From JALZOC01 sp031361295 (GTDB lineage Bacteria > Acidobacteriota > Vicinamibacteria > Vicinamibacterales > 2-12-FULL-66-21), in contig JANMCN010000190.1 in the NCBI GenBank assembly GCA_031361295.1, positions 1-8,877 on the forward strand: 8,877 nt of DNA. Direction: 5' to 3'. Every line of letters starts with the position of its first letter. Within the stretch, counting starts at the first letter, position 1. The position numbers and the translations under genes are program-made. The notes below the pieces were generated by a model. The model saw nothing but the letters and a program-made list of their open reading frames with translations, made no database searches and was not told the origin of the DNA. Positions 6,223 to 8,877 of this stretch are shown here, piece by piece.

Positions 6223-7899
6223 ATGCAGGACCATACGGCGAACATCAGCAACGACGGACGCGAGCGGCCGGTCAAATACATCCTGGTGACAGGCGGCGTC
6301 GTGTCGTCTCTCGGCAAGGGCCTCGCGGCGGCTTCGATCGGGGCCCTGCTGGAAGGGCACGGCTACAAGGTCGCCCTGCAGAAATTCGACCCGTATATCA
6401 ACGTCGATCCCGGCACGATGAGCCCATATCAGCACGGCGAGGTCTACGTCACCGACGACGGGACCGAGACGGATCTCGATCTCGGGCACTACGAGCGGTT
6501 CACGAACCAGGTCACGACACGCAACAACAACTGGACGACCGGCAAGATCTATCTGTCGGTCATACAGAAGGAACGGCGCGGCGATTATCTCGGACGGACC
6601 GTCCAGGTGATCCCTCACATCACCAACGAGATCAAGGACAGCATCCGCGCCGTCGCGAAGGACGTTGACATCGTGCTCGTCGAGATCGGCGGCACCGTGG
6701 GCGACATCGAGAGCCTCCCGTTCGTCGAGGCCATCCGGCAGCTCCGCCAGGATGTCGGCCGCGAGAACACGCTCTATATCCACCTGACGCTGGTGCCCTT
6801 CATCGGGGCGGCCGGCGAGCTGAAGACGAAGCCGACCCAGCACAGCGTTCGCGACCTGCGGGCAATCGGTATCCAGCCCGACATCCTGCTCTGCCGCACC
6901 GATCGGTTCCTCGACCAGGACATCAAGCGGAAGATCGCGCTCTTCTGCGACGTCGACGAAGAAGCCGTCATCACCGCGAAGGATGTGTCGAGCATCTATG
7001 AGGTGCCGCTCGTGCTGGCCGCCGAGGGGCTCGATCGCATCGTGCTGGACCGGCTGCACCTGCCGCAGACCGAAGCGCGCATGGCCGCGTGGGTGGACCT
7101 GGTCGACCGGATCAAGCACCCGTCGGACGAGGTGACGATCCATGTCGTCGGCAAGTACGTGGGGTACGAAGACTCGTACAAGAGCCTGAACGAGGCGCTC
7201 TATCACGGCGGATTCAGGCACCGGCTGCGGATCAACATCCGCTGGGTCGAGGCCGAGGCGCTCGAGCAGCCAGGCGGCGAACAGCTGCTCGACGGCGCGA
7301 ACGGCATTCTCGTCCCCGGCGGGTTCGGCGATCGCGGCACGCGCGGCATGATGCGGGCGGCCGAAGTGGCGCGGGAGCGCGGGATCCCGTTTTTCGGAAT
7401 CTGCTACGGCTTTCAGTGGGCGGCGGTGGAGTACGCGCGGCACGTCTGCGGGCTGACGCAGGCGGACTCGACCGAGTGCGCGCCCGACACGCCGCACAAC
7501 GTCATCTACAAGCTGCGCGACCTGCTGGGGGTGGACGACCTCGGGGGCACGATGCGCCTTGGCTCATACGACTGCCAGCTCACCCCGGGGTCACTCGCCC
7601 AGCGGCTCTACGGCGAGGCGGTGATCAGCGAGCGGCATCGGCATCGGTACGAGTTCAACTGCCTGTTCGAACAGGCGCTCGCCGACAAGGGGCTGCAGAT
7701 CGTCGGCCGCTCGCTCGACGGCAAGTTCGTCGAAATCATCGAGCTGCCGTCACACCCGTGGTTCGTCGCCGTCCAGTTTCACCCCGAATTCAAGTCGAAG
7801 CCGCTCCGGCCGCATCCGCTCTTTGCCGGTTTCGTCGAAGCGAGCCACCGTCGCAGGCTTGCGGCTCACCATCACGACACCGCGACCGTGGTCGGGTAA
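6223..7899 (+). CDS. pyrG: CTP synthase (glutamine-hydrolysing)
   Basis: The 558-residue protein makes CTP from UTP, ATP and glutamine. The synthetase domain (about 17-285) has the P-loop VTGGVVSSLGKG, DPYINVDPGTMSPYQHGEV with D62, the TDDGTETDLDLGHYERF stretch, and VEIGGTVGDIES with E154. The class I glutamine amidotransferase domain (about 300-545) has the oxyanion loop PGGFGDRG (365-372), nucleophile C394 in GICYGFQ, and H520 and E522 in QFHPEFKSKP. All catalytic residues are present. The nucleophile elbow is GICYGFQ rather than the common GICLGMQ, which is an uncommon pair of changes. About 17 residues precede VKYILVTGG, so the N-terminus is slightly extended. The last ~15 residues are His- and Arg-rich and probably disordered. 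The gene lies between kdsB and kdsA, a recurrent arrangement that links CTP supply to CMP-KDO formation. KdsA starts 5 bases after the stop. Confidence 0.97.
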   Translation: MQDHTANISNDGRERPVKYILVTGGVVSSLGKGLAAASIGALLEGHGYKVALQKFDPYINVDPGTMSPYQHGEVYVTDDGTETDLDLGHYERFTNQVTTRNNNWTTGKIYLSVIQKERRGDYLGRTVQVIPHITNEIKDSIRAVAKDVDIVLVEIGGTVGDIESLPFVEAIRQLRQDVGRENTLYIHLTLVPFIGAAGELKTKPTQHSVRDLRAIGIQPDILLCRTDRFLDQDIKRKIALFCDVDEEAVITAKDVSSIYEVPLVLAAEGLDRIVLDRLHLPQTEARMAAWVDLVDRIKHPSDEVTIHVVGKYVGYEDSYKSLNEALYHGGFRHRLRINIRWVEAEALEQPGGEQLLDGANGILVPGGFGDRGTRGMMRAAEVARERGIPFFGICYGFQWAAVEYARHVCGLTQADSTECAPDTPHNVIYKLRDLLGVDDLGGTMRLGSYDCQLTPGSLAQRLYGEAVISERHRHRYEFNCLFEQALADKGLQIVGRSLDGKFVEIIELPSHPWFVAVQFHPEFKSKPLRPHPLFAGFVEASHRRRLAAHHHDTATVVG

Positions 7900-7904
7900 G
7901 CCGC

Positions 7905-8768
7905 GTGCAGGCGATCCAGCTTGGCGGGCTCACGATCGGAGGCGGCTCGCGGCTCGTGCTCATTGCCGGCCCGTGCGTCATCGAGAGCGAGGCGCACGCG
8001 GTGGACATGGCGCTGGCGATCCGGGACATCGCGGCGCGCACCGGTGTGCCCTTCGTCTTCAAGGCGTCGTACGACAAGGCCAACCGCACGTCCGGGAGAT
8101 CGTTCCGCGGCCCGGGTCTCATGGAGGGCGTTCGAATCCTGGGACGGGTGCGCTCGGCCGCCGCCGTGCCCATCCTGACCGACATCCATGATGCCTCGCA
8201 GGCGGCGCCCGTGGCGGAGATCGCCGACATTCTCCAGATCCCGGCGTTTCTCTCGAGGCAGACCGATCTACTGGTCGCGGCCGCGCACACGGGGCGGGTC
8301 GTCAATATCAAGAAGGGGCAGTTCCTCTCTCCGGGCGACATGCGCCACGCGATCGACAAGGTGGTCGCAGCGGGGAACCGGCGGGTGATTGTCACCGAAC
8401 GCGGGTTCAGCTTCGGATATAACAACCTCGTGGTGGACATGCGCGCCTTCCCGATGCTCCGCTCGCTGGGCTACCCGGTCGTATACGACGTGACGCACAG
8501 CCTGCAGTTGCCGGGCGCGGGCGACGGCGTCACGGCCGGGCAAGCCGAGTTCATCGAGCCGATGGCCTCGGCCGGCGTCGCGGCCGGCATCGACGGTGTC
8601 TTCATGGAAGTGCACGAGGAGCCCGCGCGGGCGAAAAGCGACGCCCAGAACGCGCTTCGACTCGATCTGCTGGAACCGCTGCTCCGTCGTCTGATGGCTA
8701 TCGACACGATCGTCAAGCAGGCCGACCGAGCGGTAACGACAACCGGGGGCGCACACTCCCGTGGTTGA
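7905..8768 (+). CDS. kdsA: 3-deoxy-8-phosphooctulonate synthase (KDO-8-P synthase), metal-dependent class
   Basis: The enzyme condenses phosphoenolpyruvate with arabinose 5-phosphate to KDO 8-phosphate in the cytoplasm. At 287 residues it is close to E. coli KdsA (284). The TIM-barrel core shows IAGPCVIES (20-28), FKASYDKANRTS (52-63), LTDIHD (91-96), DILQIPAFLSRQTDLL, NIKKGQFLSP, ERGFSFGYNNLVVDMR and DVTHSLQLPG. C24, H198, E235 and D246 match the metal ligands of the Aquifex-type metalloenzyme. E. coli-type non-metal enzymes have Asn at the position of C24, so this protein should require a divalent metal. The GTG at 7905 is the only plausible start near the conserved N-terminus. It lies 5 bases after the pyrG stop, with GGGTAAG spanning that stop as a weak ribosome site. 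The 3' end overlaps kdsD by 8 bases. Confidence 0.96.
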   Translation: MQAIQLGGLTIGGGSRLVLIAGPCVIESEAHAVDMALAIRDIAARTGVPFVFKASYDKANRTSGRSFRGPGLMEGVRILGRVRSAAAVPILTDIHDASQAAPVAEIADILQIPAFLSRQTDLLVAAAHTGRVVNIKKGQFLSPGDMRHAIDKVVAAGNRRVIVTERGFSFGYNNLVVDMRAFPMLRSLGYPVVYDVTHSLQLPGAGDGVTAGQAEFIEPMASAGVAAGIDGVFMEVHEEPARAKSDAQNALRLDLLEPLLRRLMAIDTIVKQADRAVTTTGGAHSRG

Positions 8769-8877
8769 CCTCGCGCTGGCGCGCAAGGTGCTCGAGACCG
8801 AAGCCGCAGCCATCCTCGCGCTCGTTCCGCGAATCGGCCGGCGATTCGAGCAAGCCGTCGAGATGCTGCAGGCGTGT
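8761..8877 (+). CDS. kdsD: Arabinose-5-phosphate isomerase, N-terminal part (KdsD/KpsF family)
   Basis: Thirty-nine codons are visible before the right edge. The start is a GTG at 8761, inside the last 8 bases of kdsA, with GGGGG about 12 bases upstream. The peptide begins VDLALARKVLETEAAAILAL and continues with a helical stretch ending EQAVEMLQAC. The ARKVLETEAAAI and RFEQAVEMLQAC pattern is typical of the helix that precedes the SIS sugar-isomerase domain in KdsD/KpsF/GutQ proteins. The enzyme interconverts ribulose 5-phosphate and arabinose 5-phosphate, the KdsA substrate. The context after kdsA strongly supports this. The catalytic SIS domain and any CBS domains lie outside the window, so activity cannot be confirmed here. 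Confidence 0.8.
   Translation, partial: MVDLALARKVLETEAAAILALVPRIGRRFEQAVEMLQAC

Noticed and set aside
6079..7497. A 472-codon open frame on the minus strand opposite kdsB and pyrG
   Set aside because: It is antisense to two highly conserved enzymes. Its product is Val/Asp/Arg/Leu-rich without family motifs, so it is a GC-driven shadow.
7089..7904. An N-terminally extended kdsA reaching back through pyrG
   Set aside because: The extra residues are pyrG read out of frame. KdsA homology begins at the GTG at 7905, and the resulting 287 residues match the family length.

Overview
The window is a GC-rich (well above 60% by eye), densely packed stretch of housekeeping metabolism from a Gram-negative bacterium. 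KDO (lipopolysaccharide core sugar) genes show an outer membrane with LPS. The KdsB-PyrG-KdsA-KdsD order, the paired icd-mdh genes and a secreted concanavalin-like domain protein would fit Acidobacteriota (Vicinamibacteria-like) or a deltaproteobacterial-type lineage. That placement is inference; the window contains no rRNA or other phylogenetic marker.

Layout. Left edge, minus strand: the first 114 codons of a secreted beta-sandwich protein (1-342), a 260-base gap with a hairpin just after mdh, then mdh (603-1547) and icd (1544-2797), which overlap by ATGA and look translationally coupled. A 248-base divergent promoter region (2798-3045) separates icd from serA (3046-4653, plus strand). It carries overlapping -10 elements on both strands and several palindromes. 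A membrane-anchored protein with a possible GspC/PilP-like domain (4628-5161, minus) overlaps the serA 3' end tail to tail. A 235-base divergent intergenic region (5162-5396) holds a small hairpin and an inverted pair of REP-like palindromes. Right half, plus strand: kdsB (5397-6200), pyrG (6223-7899), kdsA (7905-8768) and the first 39 codons of kdsD/kpsF (8761-8877, running off the edge).

How the genes work together. Icd and Mdh are two oxidative TCA-cycle steps. SerA diverts 3-phosphoglycerate into serine. The right-hand operon is a nearly complete CMP-KDO supply line: KdsD makes arabinose 5-phosphate, KdsA condenses it with PEP to KDO-8-phosphate, PyrG makes CTP, and KdsB uses CTP to activate KDO. 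The phosphatase KdsC is the missing step and probably lies downstream.

I see no sign of a defence system, mobile element, CRISPR array, tRNA or novel multigene system. The best second looks are the bidirectional promoter region at 2840-2990, the REP-like inverted pair upstream of kdsB, the unusual kdsB start (possibly leaderless GTG), the GICYGFQ nucleophile motif in PyrG, and the unassigned PilP-like gene.
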